NCBI GenBank assembly: GCA_013400155.1
Contig: VXBM01000770.1
Location: 274,118 to 338,117, forward strand
Direction of reading: 5' to 3'
From: Helopsaltes ochotensis
Lineage: Eukaryota > Chordata > Aves > Passeriformes > Locustellidae
Length of the DNA stretch: 64,000 nucleotides
Of the stretch, positions 45,008-58,105 are shown one piece after another. A model generated the notes under the pieces. That model did not search any database. It worked only from the letters and a program-made list of their open reading frames with translations, and was not told the DNA's origin. Numbering within the stretch: position 1 is the first letter of the stretch; each line of letters begins with the position of its first letter. The position numbers and the translations under genes are program-made.

Positions 45008-46370
45008 TGAATCACAGAATCACTAGGTTGGAAGAGACCTTCAAGATTATTGAGTCCAACCCATGCCCTAACACCTCAACTAAACCATGGCACTGAGTGC
45101 CACATCCAGCCTTCCTTTAAACACATCCAGGAATGGTGACCGCACCACCTCCCCAGGAAAACCATTGCAGTACTTTAACACCTTTTCTGCAAAAAACCTT
45201 TTTCCTAATATCCAACCTACATTTCCCTTGATGCAGCTTAAGGCTGTGTCCTCTCATTCCATCAGTTGCTGCCGGGAGAAAGAGACCAACCCCCACCTGA
45301 CCACAACCGCCTTTCAGGGTGTTGTAGAGAGTGATAAGGTCACCTCTGAGTCTCCTTTTCTCCAGGCTAAACAACTCCAGCTCCCTCAGTCATTCCTCAT
45401 TGAGTTTGTGTTCCCAGCCCCTCACCAGCCTCGTTGCCTCCTCTGGACACGCTCAAGCATCTCAACGTCCTGCCTAAACTGAGGGGCCAGAGCTGGACAC
45501 AGCACTCAAGGTGTGGTCTCAGCAGTGCTGAGTACAGGGGAAGAATGACTGCTGGCCACACTGCTCCTGATACAGGCCACCAGGGCACACTGCTGGCTCA
45601 TGTTTAGCTGCTGTCATCAGCACCCCCAGGTCCCTTTCCACCTAGGCACTGTCCAGCCACACCATCCCCAGCAAAGAGCATTGCAGGGGGTTATTGTGGC
45701 CAAAATGCAGGATTCGGCACTTGGACTTAATAAACTTCATCCTATTGGACTTTGCCCACCCATCCAACGCTTCCAGGTCTCTCTACAGAGCTCTCCTCCC
45801 TTCCAGCTGATCGACACAGCTCCCAGCTTCGTGTCATCTGCAAATTGATGAATGAAAGACTCAATCCCCATATCCATGTCATCAATGAAAATATTGAACA
45901 GAACTGGCCCAGCCCAGACCCCTGAGGGACACCACTGGTGCTTGGCTGCCAGCTGGATGCAGCACCGTTCCCCACTGTTCTTTGGGCCCAGCCATACAGC
46001 CAGTTCCTAACCCAGCACAGAGTGCTCCTGTCCAAGCCGTGGGCTGCAGCTTTTCCAGGAGTGTGCTGTGGGAGACAGTGTCAAAGACTTTTCTGAAGTC
46101 CAAACAGACAACATCCACAGCCTTCCCTGCATCCACCAGTTGGGTCACCTGGTCATAAAAGGAGACCGGGTTGGTCAAACATAACCTACCCCTCCTAAAC
46201 CCATGCTGGCTGAGTCTGATACCTTGGCGATCCTGTAAGTGCTGCACGATGGCACTCAATATAAACTGTCCCATTACCTTACTGGGTACTGAGGTCAGGC
46301 TGACTGGCCTATAATTCTCCTCTTAGGAAGGATCCTCCTTCTTACCCTTTTTGTGACTGGGTGTCACAAG
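45008..46370 (-). mobile_element. CR1 LINE, long 3' fragment with RT
   Basis: The 3' tail TGAATCACAGAATCAC is at the left. Minus-strand translation gives the ORF2 end ([12 protein letters not shown], 45374-45117), the palm with FADDTKL (FADD codons 45844-45833), and upstream RT text with VVCLDFRKVFDTVSHSTLL in the open frame 46274-45882. The catalytic FADD is kept but lies out of frame with the upstream part, so at least one indel is present. It is closely similar to the 7160-7536 copy at its 3' end. Confidence 0.9.
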
Positions 46371-48859
46371 GACTGGAACCCTGTTTTGGTTTGTTTGTAT
46401 TCCAGTGGCATGAGTGGGGCTGGGGCATGGGCCAGTGAGCCCTGAGCACCCTGCTGCTGCCTCAGGACCATCACCTGCGCACCATGGATGATGGGGAGAC
46501 ACAGTCTGTGGCAGGTTGGGCTGCCAGCCCCTGGCTATCAGGTAGGGTAGACACATGGACACATCCTCAGCTGCACCAGCCATGTCTACCTGAGCATGGC
46601 TGTGGGCAGAGCAGTGAGAGGAGAAAGGCACTGGCCCAGCTCTCCCCATCACCTCCCCTCAGAAGGCTGGATACTTCCCAGCTCTTCTTGACCATGTCTA
46701 CACATCCGTGATGGCTTAAGGCTTGAGCAATGCTCTCCCGCTTCTTTGGAGCTCATGTCCCAGTGGTGGGATGCAGCTGGCTCTGTGTGCCACCTCTTTG
46801 TGCGCTGCCAACAGTCCAAGCAGCGTGGCCGCCGGTCCTCACTGCAGGCGGGAAGGTGAGAGCAGGTCGGGTCACTTGAGCAGAGTGATCATGTGAGCAG
46901 AGGCCTGGGCTAGGAGCAGTGACAGGAGATGTATGGCCATGGCATCTGGGGTGAGGGGAGAGAAGCCTGGCTGTGCTGGGAGGAACTGAGTGGTGGCACA
47001 CTGGGGACATGACTTCTGGCTCACCAACTTACCTTTTCTGCAGCCTCTCCTGACCTTTGCATGCGGCGATCCATGTCAGCACTATGTCCTTCTGGTGCCC
47101 ACATCCCTCTGCTGACTCTGCAGGTTGCCCAGCTGAGGGGGGACATGGCTGTGGAGGTACCACCATGGAGGAGATCCGGATCCCTTCATTTTCCTTCCTC
47201 CCTTGACATTCCTCTTGGCCATGGATCAGCTGGCAGGACCCAGCAAGCCTTGCAGCAAAGATGAAAAAAAAAAAAAAAAAAAAATCTCCTTATGCCTGTA
47301 AAAGGAAGAAGGAGAGCATGGCAGACACTGGCCATCTGATACAGCTCCACTTTCTGCTGTGGAGGCGGGAAGCCTTTCGGACAGGATTTATTTTGTATAG
47401 TCTTTCATGCAAACTGGATCCCCCTCCCCTCCTGGCCCTGCTTGGCCTTAAATCATATCCTTTGTAATGACATTTCGTGCTTGTGTGGCGCCTTGCTTCT
47501 GAGCATCCCCAAGTGCTCTGTAAACGGATGTCTCAGAGCCTGCCAGAAGGCTGCAGTACCATCCCTCCACCCCCCTGCCACCAAGGGAAGGTGATAAACC
47601 CTTCCCACATCTCACCTGGATGCCTGACCATGTCTGCATTGGTGCTGCAGCCTCCCCTGCATTCTTCTTGACTGCCCTCCCACCCCAGCCACCTCCATGG
47701 AGACCTCTGTCCTCCCCGAGTGCCCAGGGTGAGGTGCTCAGGGATGAGCAGCTCCAGTCTAAGTTGATGGGATGCTGCCCTGCAGCCTGGAACACGGTCT
47801 TCAGCCTCACCTCCCACCTGGAAAGTCCCTGCCAGGGAATCAGCATAGCTGTCCCCCATTATCAGAGCTGCAGGGTTGACAAAAAGCCACTCTCTGTGTC
47901 CCCAGACTCCATTTTTGGTCAGGAATGGATTTCTCTGGTACACTGAGCCCTGGGGAAAGGCGAGTGTTAACTGCATGGAAGTCTTGCTTGAGTCCAAATA
48001 ATCCAGATCCAAATAATACCGCATTTCAGATTCCCTCTTCCCTGTCCAAGTCCTTGGCTGTCGTCAGGTCCTCCTTAGTCCTGTCCAGAGGTTTCTTCAC
48101 AGCTGCAGGGTCCCAGGAGATGCAGCAGTTTTCATCGGACACTGCTCTGGCTTGGCCCAGCAGCAGAAACAGTCTGCCTTCCCGGATCTCCTCCAGCTCC
48201 TTCGGCTGCTTGGCTTCCTCCTCTGGACATCCTGGGCTGTGGGCAGGATTGCTGAGGTAGGGACAGCTGGATGGCTGCTGCTTCCAAGCAGGATTTTGGG
48301 CTCCGATAGATGGTTTTGGAGGTTGTCTCAAGCTACCTACCTTTTTTTGTGAAAATTACCCTCCTGGGAAGAGTCCTTTAAACTTCCCTCAGAGCTGGGA
48401 AGCCACATCCCAAGAACTGACTGCTGACAGTGATGCCTTTTGCATAGGAGCCAGCGGTGACACCAGCTGGGAATGGGGAGGTTAACCCTGGGTGTAGGTG
48501 ATGCCTTCGTCCAGTTCAACTGGTCATTGCTGGGAGAATCAATGCAGAAATGGCCACAGGCACTTTGGTTAGCTCCAGGTGCCGATGGTGCAGCTCCTAA
48601 ACAGGGGTCTGGAGGATGGATCTCAAGTCTGCTGTGCCACTGCAGGTGCTTTTGTGTGGAGCAGACCTGCTCCAACCCCCCAGGGACTTGGCTGTGGGTC
48701 TCCAGTGAGCTCTGTGAGTACCAGGCTGCTCTGGGCTTCTTTTTCCTCTATAGAAAGTCAGCTTCATTCTTCTAAGGCACCTAGAGGAAAAAGATTGGAA
48801 CCTGAGGGAAGATCTGTGATGAAGTGGGGAAAAGAAAATGCTCTTGTCTGGTCTGGTCT
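46371..48859. other. Single-copy-looking sequence with one A21 run
   Basis: An A21 run at 47264-47284 could mark an old retroposed end, but no body upstream is recognised. Overlapping frames at 47448-48024 on the minus strand show no domain. Confidence 0.35.
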
Positions 48860-49190
48860 CCATCTCATCTTGACTCATAACTACCCCATCCCATCATACT
48901 CCATCCCAGTCTACTTACCCTATTCCTATTATGCTACATCCTTCCTGTTCTATCTTACCCTGTCCCATCCCACTCCATCTGATGCCATCCCACTCATCCC
49001 ATTTCACTTACCCCATCCCACCCCATTTTCTGTTCTTCCTGTCTTAGCCTACCTGTTCCATCCCACTCTATCTCATCCCATCACACCTATAGTATTCCAC
49101 TCACCTCATCCCCCCACATACCTCTTTCCTCCCATGCCATCCCACCTATTCCATCGACCTCCACCTCATCTCCATCTCCTGTGGACATCC
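48860..49190. repeat. Degenerate CCCAT/CCATC minisatellite
   Basis: Over about 330 bases the plus strand is poor in G and repeats words such as CCCATCCCATC, CCATCCCACTC and CTCATCCC with irregular spacing. The open frame across it is low-complexity Pro/Ser/His/Tyr text caused by the repeat. Confidence 0.85.
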
Positions 49191-52100
49191 ATGACAGCCA
49201 TCCCCAGACAAAGCTGCTCTTGCCAGGGGCACGGGCCCATTGGTGGTAGAGGCCACTTGGAGCAGTTCCATATCCAGGATGTGTGTCAGTGAAAGCAGAA
49301 ACCCAATAAGCAAGATAAGGAAACGATTTATAATGGCATTTGTGAACTTCAGGAAAGAGCTTTACAGCCAGATTTTACAGACCACACAGGGAGAGGTTAT
49401 ACTCTCCAAAACCTTGGAGATTTTTTAAAAAATATTTTTATATTTAAAAAAAAGAGTTTCCAAGAATTAAATAACACGAAAGTGTATGAAATATGATGTA
49501 GGGAATGTTCCCCTTGCTCTCACATCTGAAGTTAATTTGGGAGATGCTCTGAATAGCTTTTTAAAGAGTGGATAAACATTGGCATCAAAAGTGTAAATAA
49601 AGTTACCAGACAAAGCGGCCGTTCAAAGGGAATCGTCCCTGGGATGTTGGCCGGGCAGCTCTAATGGCTGCGTCAGGAACATTTGGAGATAAAACAAGGG
49701 ACCAGCTGATTAGCCCAGGCTGAAGTTCTCTGCCTCATCTCCCTCTCCTGATGCCAAAGACAAGCCGTGTTGGCAGCTGCTCCTGCAGGTTTCCTGCCTG
49801 AGATGACACTGGAGGGAGGTTCCTGCTCACTCTGCTCACTGGGACCCCCTCAGTCTGCTGCATCACCATTGCCCAAAACTTGGGTCACACACTCCCAAGC
49901 AGGACCTACTGAAGCCTAATTAAAGCCTATTAGTGCTGGTATCTTGGAGATCTGGATTTGTCAGAGTTGTGGCCCATGTCTGAGAAGCCCTCAGGCTACC
50001 ACACTGTGTGTCACGCCCACTGCTTCCCCCAGGACAATCCTATTCCCCCAGATGCTTTGATTGACACATGCTGGGTTGATCACAAATATTCTGAAATACA
50101 ACAGGACCTTCTGTGTCATCAGGTTTAAGATTGTAGCTGGTTGGAAGAAGCCAGAGGGGTTGTGTCTCTCCCAGAGCACATCTTTGCACCATCATCAGGG
50201 TTCTCCATGACAGTCCCCCAACAGTCTGTGCAGGGAAGGCAAAAACAATGAAATGAACTCTGACATCTCATTTAAATCTTCGCAAGAGGAAGAGAAATGT
50301 TGAAGATTTCAACTGACCTTTTGTTTTCATATTTTGGTATGAACTTGAAGGGAAACCTTTGGGAGTTGTCTTTGATGGAGCAGTTTATGAATGAGAGGCA
50401 GTTGTGGGTTGGAGTGACTTTGGCAGTCAGATTCCCATCATGAGGTGTTTCTCCTTGTCCTGTGCCTCTACCAGAAGGGATTTTCCTGGGAGTTGTAGAA
50501 GTAGGAATGGGTGTGGGTAATAATACTAGCTCTCCTGCATCCAGAAGCTTTTACCTCCACAGCACCCAATGCTGAGGACTGCTTTGCACTTGAATATACA
50601 GAGTGTCAGTTCCTTCTTCAGCTGAGACCTTGGTCATGGCTCTGTCTCCCTTGGTTGGTGAAAAGAGGATGGTAATAACAGCAGCCATGACAAAACACAG
50701 GGTGTAAATCCACCTCTGGGTTGTCTGAGAGCAGCTCACAGCTGCCTACACCACAGTAGAGGCACAATAAACACCATTCATGGCTGGGGGACTGGTGGGC
50801 TGCTCCTGGTGCTCATGGCCCTGGAGGCTCCAGAGTTCTGGGTCTTGACTGACCCAGCCTAGGGAATGTGGTGGATCCACCCCACATCTGCCAACATGCC
50901 TGCTGGGAATCAAGTCCCACTGCTCACTTGTGACCTGGGCACTGTTTTGCTGAGTGAGGTATCAGCTCCTGAGGCTGAGGAACACCATGAAGGGGATCAT
51001 CACAGGTAACCCTCCAAGTCCCCAGTGATGACACATCCTGGTTTCTCCTACCTTGCCCTGGAGACCATCTCCTCATTCCTCCTGGTGCCCTGCTGTTAGA
51101 ACATGCTCTTCTTGTGTCCAACCCCTAAGCCTGCATAGTGGAAGAAAAAAGCTGGTTTGAAGCATGACCCCTATCAGGTAGAAGTTACAAAATTATATTT
51201 TAATATTTCACCTACTCAGGTGACTTTAGGATGGAAAAAGTTGTGAGGACTCATTTGCTCTGTCCTTTGCCTGCCTATAATAGGAGCTAACAATGACCGT
51301 AACTCTGACCCTTTTTTCAGTTTTGACTCTGCAGTGTTTTCCTGAGTGATAAAGAACAAATATCCCATCAGCAGGGCTGGGAAAATGCTGTCCCACACCC
51401 TTGGTGTTAACCACATGACAAGCAGCAGTAGCTTCTCTCTGCATCCCAGGGTGAGACCCAGCAGGATGGGGATGCTGCCTGACTAGGTACCAGCTGGCAG
51501 GGCTGGGCTTCCCCAGAGACGGTGGCAGGGATTTTATTGCAAATAATGGAATAATTACTCTTTCTTTGCCTGGAACTTGCCCACAAACAGCTGCTGATTC
51601 CTGTACAAGGGCTCATGAGCCCAAATTCCCATCATGGGGCTCACTAGTGTCTTTGGGATGGTAGAGCCTGGCACTGACAAGGGGACCCAGGCTCAGAGGA
51701 TGGCCAGTGTGATCACTGCAAGCTAGAGCTCATGCTGCAGACTGCCCCTGCACATCAGCCTTCGTGCCACTTGTGTAAACTATTACAGCAAAGGGCAAAG
51801 GTTAAATGCAGCACATGTGTGGCATCAATTAACAGGATTTCAAGGTCTCTAGTGGAGTTTCTGCTCAAATCTCTTGTGGCAGGTTCAGTTTCCTTAACCC
51901 CTCTGATGCCATGCAGTCAGAGGGTCTTGGTTCTGCCAGACTATTAGAGGGGAAAGGGCTTGTGCTGGCTGGGGGTCTCCCCAGTGATTATGCTGGAGGG
52001 GCCTCTGGCCATTTGGATGTGGAGGGACAGGGACACCACATGCACCACACCAGTGGTCTGGGGCAAGTGCGAGAGACTGTACTCTTTCTACTGGAAGTGT

Positions 52101-55100
52101 CCTTGGAAGGGTGTCAGGCCCTGGCAAGGCAGAAAGTTGGTGTGTAAGCAGCCCCTCATCGTGCCCCTTGTGCGTTGGGTTCATCTACCCCATCTTGGAG
52201 CCCTCATGGAGGGGTGACTGCTCCTGTGTTTGGTCCCAGCCAGACCCAGCTCCACTGAAGCACCCCATTATCCCAATGTGTCCTACTGCTTAGTGGACAA
52301 AGGTTCCTGCCAGGCTTGGGACTGCTGCTGCTTTCACTTTCTGCCAGTAGAACAGCTACAGTAACCCCCCATTGCCCTGGGGGCTGGAAGGGGTTGGTGC
52401 AGTGAAAGTCTCAGCGATGATTCAAAACCAGGACCATTTTGGTGGAGGAATTGCAGTTGTGACTCTTCAGCAGTCTGAGGACATTCAGGGCTGCTCCCAG
52501 GCAATGTACCAACCACCGCTCCTCTCCTCCTGGAATTATCAGTCATACTGGGCATTCTGGGAGAGGGAGTGGTTTAAAGGATGGTGGCGTGACTCAAGCC
52601 GCCTTTAGTGCATCCTGCAGCTGATACATCTCCTGCAGCTGATACATCAGAGACCTGGATGCCATAACTTTGCACTGCAGCTCTGCCACGTTGTCCTCCC
52701 CAATTCCAGATGTTTCTGCTAAGAGCCAGGAACCTGGAGTCAGAGTGCTTGGAGGGCTTCCACTTCGCTCTTTTGAGGGGGTTTGACAAGGAAAAGGAAG
52801 GCTTTAGCTGTCACCACCATGAAGAAACCGTGAAAATGTGATATTGGCATGTTCTGAAGACTCAGAAGCTTTAGATTATTCTAAAAGCTTCCTGATTGCT
52901 TGTGCAGATTTTTGCCTACCCGTATTGCTAATTTTCCATGAACAGGTGCTGTTGAAGGGAATCCTGCCTTGAGGGTTTCAGTTCCAGTCCTGCCTCAAGG
53001 CTGGGGACCACTGTAATGGATGGGTCAGGGTTGGGAGCTTAGTGAGGAACATTGATCCCAACAGCAGCTGATGCAGAGCCTGCCAGGCTGGAGGAAGAGG
53101 ACATGCAAGTGCCCTTCTGCACCTGCATGCCCTTGACATCACTTTGCCCACGCATTCCACTCCTTTTTGCAAACTGAATCATTTCAATCCTCCGAGTTAA
53201 AAAAAACAGTCCCTAAAACATTCAAAACCACTAGAAACCCCTGCATTTTGATGATTTCGATCTGTTTTTCAGTCCTGCACCCTGTTAAGATGAACAAAAA
53301 GCATACTTGAATAACAGAGATTCTCTGCCCACAGTTCCCCAAGTCAGAGCTGAGACTTCTAGCTGAAAGACAGATTTGGCCTGCACATCTCCACAAGAAT
53401 ACCCTGTTTGTAAGCAAACCTGCAAAGATCGTGGTAATCCCCTTGATCTGAAACAAATGGGTTCTGCTGTCTGGTGCTGATTTTATTATCAGACACTGCT
53501 TAGTATCATCCCAGGGCTTGGACCACTGCCTAAGGCTCAATACCAAGTCAATCATGCGCTGGCAGGCAAAGGTCTCCCCTGAGCCCTAGATCTGTGTTGG
53601 TTCTCCACACATGTGTGGTGCCCTGGATAATACATGTTGGATTTACAGAGCCACGTGGTTGCCCAGGGACCTCCAACAACTTTCAGGGCTGCTCCAACAC
53701 TGTCTCTAGATGCAATGGGAGCAGCATAACATGGCTGTCAGGATGAAAGCTCAGGTTTTGTTGAGTTGTCCTGATCTCTTCTCCTTCTGGGGTGGGGAGC
53801 TTGGCTTGGTGGTTTTGTTTCCAGATTCTGGAGCTTTGTGCAAACACAGGATGAAGGAGCAGAAGTGTTTTTGGGTCCTAACACAATTCCCAGGGTGTCT
53901 GTCAGCCTGAGCTACCACCCAACCATCCCTGGGAAATGGGACCTAGAACAAGCCTTGAGCATCTGTGGGCTGATTCGAGGTCTATTGGGAATCTTGATGC
54001 CTTTGAGGCCAGGTAGATCCTCAGCTGGCTGCAACTTGGTTGCATTGACCGTAGCCCCTGACAGCAGCAGTCCCAGCCCCGCTCTCCCTCTGTGCTGACT
54101 GCAGCAGCTAAACATAAAATTTGAGCCCCCTGGAGACCCACCATCAACCACACGAGCCCCAGCTGGTTTTGTTTTGATTATACATTTGTTTCCTCCCTCC
54201 TGGGAGTGTCTGACACAGCTTTTACCTCTCAGTGCGTCAACACTCGGCTTCCCCCGCCACCTCCCTCCCCTCCCATGTGCTCTGCTTGAATTAGCTCGGA
54301 CCCCTTCTGAACTCTGCTGCCAGAAGAAGTGTCAACCCCTTTCACTTTCCGAGAGCTTTCCAGCCCCAAGCACTGAGCATGGAAGGAGTGTCCTCCAATG
54401 GAAAACCTCCCACAGAATTTTTTACGACTCCATGCCCTTGCTGTGCATCCAGGGGAGACAGACTCCGGTCCCTGCCTCTGGCCATGCTCTGGGGCCAGCC
54501 TGGATGACCTGCAGCATGTCTCTACCCCCCCCTGAACCAGCACAGGTGTAAATGGGGCAAAAGGGGCTTCTAAGGAGGATTTGCTTAGTGGAAGAAAAGG
54601 GTGGGATAGGAGAGAGTAGGAGGTTAGCTATGGGAACAGCATGGCATGGCATAGCGCAGTGCACGGGGCCAAGGGTAGCTGTTTCCATGGGAGTATGGCA
54701 GGGTTGGTGGCTGTATTTCTTCAAGGGATGTCCAGCCTCCATGGATGGGTGGACATCAGCAAGATGGAAGGGAGAGGAAGAGCTAGCTGCTGCCCCAGGA
54801 CAGAAGATGGGGAGAAGGTCTTTCAACTCTTTCCACCAGTTCTGATGGTGGTTGTGCTTCTCTATGCGAAGCAGCAGCAGCCTAAACATTCTGCAAGAGT
54901 TTCAAAATTCACAGGAAACCAGACCACTGAAATAAAAAGACCATCCAAGGAGAAGGCAGCAGCTAATGCTGTGTGCCCACAGCTCAGCAGGGTTAACACT
55001 GGTGGGGCTGGGAGTTACTCCCACCTGTGAGCAGCCACCCTGGCCAGCAGAGACGCTGGGTGGTAGACGTGGGGCCACAGCTGGGGAGCAGGGAGGTTAA

Positions 55101-57579
55101 CTCCAGCAACACCAATGAAATAAAGAAAGAGAATGCTGCATGCTAAGGAGTTGCAGATGTTTGGAGGTTGGCAGGGATTTGGGTGGAGCTGCCAATACAC
55201 AACATGATTTGCAGCAGGCAGAAGGAAAGGATGGGAAGCCTCAGGGACACAGCCCTTTCTCTAAAGTCTGTGGTAGTGGAGGGAGCCCTCCTGGGGTAGG
55301 TGTCATGGGGGAGTGCATGCCTGTGTCCTCTCTCAGAGCTTGGAGATGCCATGGAAAGGGTAGGGAAGGCAAATGAAAATAAACCAGTTGCTCCCAGGTC
55401 TGACTGCTGCTTTGTCCCTCTCTGTTGGAGCCCCTGGAGCAGCCATCTGGGCAGTCAAAGATAACTGAGCCATGAAGACAACAGCTCAGAGCGCAGTCAC
55501 TTTATTTCTAGGACAGGATGTGCCTCGGTCTTCCAGGGGCTCTTTTCCCTGTTTTTGTCCCAAGCCTGTGGAAGCCAGGCAGATATCCAAAGCTGTTCCT
55601 CACTTTTCACAGCTCAGTGAAGGGATTGCCTGCCTAGCTGAAGCTGGGTGAGGGTCACAGGCTTGTTTTGGTCTCACCAGGCCATCAGAAACCAGGACTT
55701 CAGCACCACTGGTGCCCCAGAGCTGAGTAGTGTGCCACAGGGAGGAGCAGCACTGCTCCTGAAGTGAAGAAGGCATCTCTGGAGGTCTGTGAGTACGCAG
55801 GCAGCATAAATCCAGCCTGAAGGGCACATTGAGGGCTGTGCTGACCTCAGTGTTTAATGATTTTTGTCTTATCCCTGGAAAAGGGATGGACAGGGACATG
55901 GTAAAGCCCAATTGGGCAGGGTCAGTGAGGTGCAAGCCCTGCGGATGTACCCAAAGGAGGTGCTGGGGTGGTGGGGAACAGAGACCTGAGGGGTCTCCCT
56001 GAATCTGGACCCCATCAACTCTGGTATGTGGGTGTGGGCAGGTCTTGTTCCTTTCTGGGGTGCCAGCTCTTCAGGATGAGCATGAGTCCCCTTGGTGGCT
56101 GGCAGATGGAGTCCCGCCCCAGACAAGCTCTTGGGAACCTGCTTTGCGTGTCTCAGTGAAAGCACAAGCCCCCAGAGTGCTTTGCACCTGCAGCCCCAGG
56201 CTCGCAGGAACATCCCCTTGTCTTGAAGTCCTCCTGATGCCTCCTGGCCCCCATGGCTCTTCAGCTCTGCCAGCTCACTGTGGTTCTCTCGGTCTTTGTC
56301 AGCAGCATGTTTAGTAGCTCTGTGGCCATCGTGCTTCCTAACATCTTTTCTTTTCCCCTGTGATTTTGAGAATTGTTTTCATTTCTTTGTTGAGGAGGGA
56401 GAGGGAAAGGTCATCCCTCGCTAGCAACTCATTAAAGCAAAACAATGGAAAGAACAGCAAATGGGCTCTGGGACCCACTTCTCCAGGCATGCGTGAGGCT
56501 GCCTTTTGTCAGTGTAGGAGAGGGGCATCCATTGAGGTGGTGGCATTGCAGGGAGGCTCTCCCCACCACCCTGCCCGCCCCCCCCAAAACCAATTCAAGG
56601 CATCACTGGAGGACCTCAGTGTGTGTCAGAGCCTTTGTTTGTTTGTTTTGTGTTTGTGTGTTTGTGTGTGTGAGTGCAATGTACATCCAGCCCTTCTGTC
56701 ATTAAAAAAAAGTTTTTAATGAAAATTTTCTCATTCTCTCCTCCCAAGCTCCCCGGCTTGGACCAGTTCTGTTTCTTTCATGTGGGAAGCAGCTGCATTT
56801 GTCTCAGTAATTGTGTTTCCCTGTTGCTGTGTACTACTGAGGACTTGGTGACACAATGAAGACGTGAAGCGTTCCTCTTTCCCAGGCCTGGCTCTGGGGG
56901 TTTGATTTTTGGCTACATTGTGGCCTTCTTTCTCTCCAGGATGCCCATATGGGGTTTGAAGTTCATCTGGCATTTGGCAGGAGAGAAACTGCTTAAAGCT
57001 GATGGTTGTGCTCAGAGTGATGCTGAGAAGGAAGCACTGCTTGGTGCCTGTGCTATCTCACAGGATCCCTGGCTTAAGTCCACTGCCTGTTCCAATGGGA
57101 AATGGTCATGGAGGGGGCCCAGCTCTTATGTTTGAATGTCCTGCTAGACCTGTTGGCCTCTAGACCCCAAACAACCACCTCATGGTCTGTCCCAGTCCCA
57201 TCCTACCAGCTGCTGGCTGGGCAGCTGTGGTGTTCCATGAGGGAGTGTGGAGAGCTGCACTGTGGGCAGAGGCTGCTTCGGGCAGCTACACCCCTGTGGT
57301 TCATCACTTGTTCTGAACCTCCCCTGCGCTGTCACCTCTGGGACCTAACCCTCATTGCACACCCACCGGCTGCTGGAGGGGAGAAGGGCAGCACAGCGAG
57401 GGCAACCTGCCTGAGGCACTGGAACCAGAGTAGCACAGGAGTTCTCCCAGTTTAAGGTGGGACACTCCATTGTGTGGGGAAGGTGAGCCAGGCATGGCGA
57501 GCTTGGGCAAAATGCCAGAGCAGGGCTGAGAGTGGCAGAAGGAGCATGGGTGGCATGGGGCATGGGGGTGTGAGGGGCA
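49191..57579. other. Single-copy-looking sequence, no gene recognised
   Basis: No CR1 or LTR recognised. 49480-49700 has enhancer-like composition (see findings). The minus-strand frame 53555-53184 (123 codons) stands in non-GC-rich DNA but matches no family I know. 57100-57579 becomes G-rich with GGGGCATG words toward the CpG island. Confidence 0.4.
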
Positions 57580-58105
57580 TGAGGAAGTGGGACTGCATCT
57601 GGTGGGGGCAGGTGGGGCATGAGGTGACCGGGCGTGCGGCCGATGTGGGGCACAAGGGGCACGCGGGACTGGTGCCAGGCAGCGGGAGCAGGGGAGGCAC
57701 CTCACAGTTCCACGGAGTTACGCCATGCTGGAGCCCGCTAGGGCTGACCTTGCTGACACGGAGGGGTCAGGGTGTGAAAGCAAGAGGAGACCTTTGGGAG
57801 CAGAAGCTTTGTGACCCCCGGGACGTGGCTGTGCATCCCCCGGGACCGGGGCCGGGGTCGGGGCCGGGCTGTGCATCCCCCGGGACCGGGGCCGGGGTCG
57901 GGGCCGGGCTGTCCTTCCAGGCAGCGCGGAGAGGTGGCAGCAAAGGTCCTGGGACGGGGGTCGCGGGGACCTGCAGCCGCGGGTGCCGGGTCCCGGCCCG
58001 GCAGGGATGTGCGTCAACCCCATCCCGACGTCTGCTCCCACCACGGTCCCACGAGCGGGATCCACGCGCTGGAGCCAAGGTCCATCTCTAGGTCGTAACA
58101 TCGGA
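57580..58105. promoter_or_regulatory. CpG-rich island
   Basis: CpG dinucleotides are frequent here and rare in the flanks, and GC content is high for about 500 bases. Such islands often mark promoters or first exons. A 205-codon frame crosses it on the plus strand and others on the minus strand, as expected of GC-rich DNA; none shows a domain. No TATA box is obvious. It could be a promoter, an exon, or a GC-rich minisatellite region. Confidence 0.5.
57831..57910. repeat. Exact 40-bp tandem duplication, CpG/G-rich
   Basis: The unit begins GTGCATCCCCCGGGACCGGG and ends GGGGCCGGGCT; 57831-57870 and 57871-57910 are identical. Each unit has several GGGG runs. Confidence 0.95.

Noticed and set aside
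47264..47284. A21 run as the poly(A) tail of a SINE or processed gene copy
   Set aside because: No poly(A) signal or recognisable body lies upstream and no flanking duplication was seen.
53184..53555. 123-codon minus-strand open frame in non-GC-rich DNA
   Set aside because: It ends in low-complexity context and matches no family I know; one open frame of this size is expected by chance in 64 kb.
57474..58091. 205-codon open frame across the CpG island
   Set aside because: High GC content depletes stop codons; frames of similar length occur on the other strand and part of it translates a tandem duplication. No domain seen.
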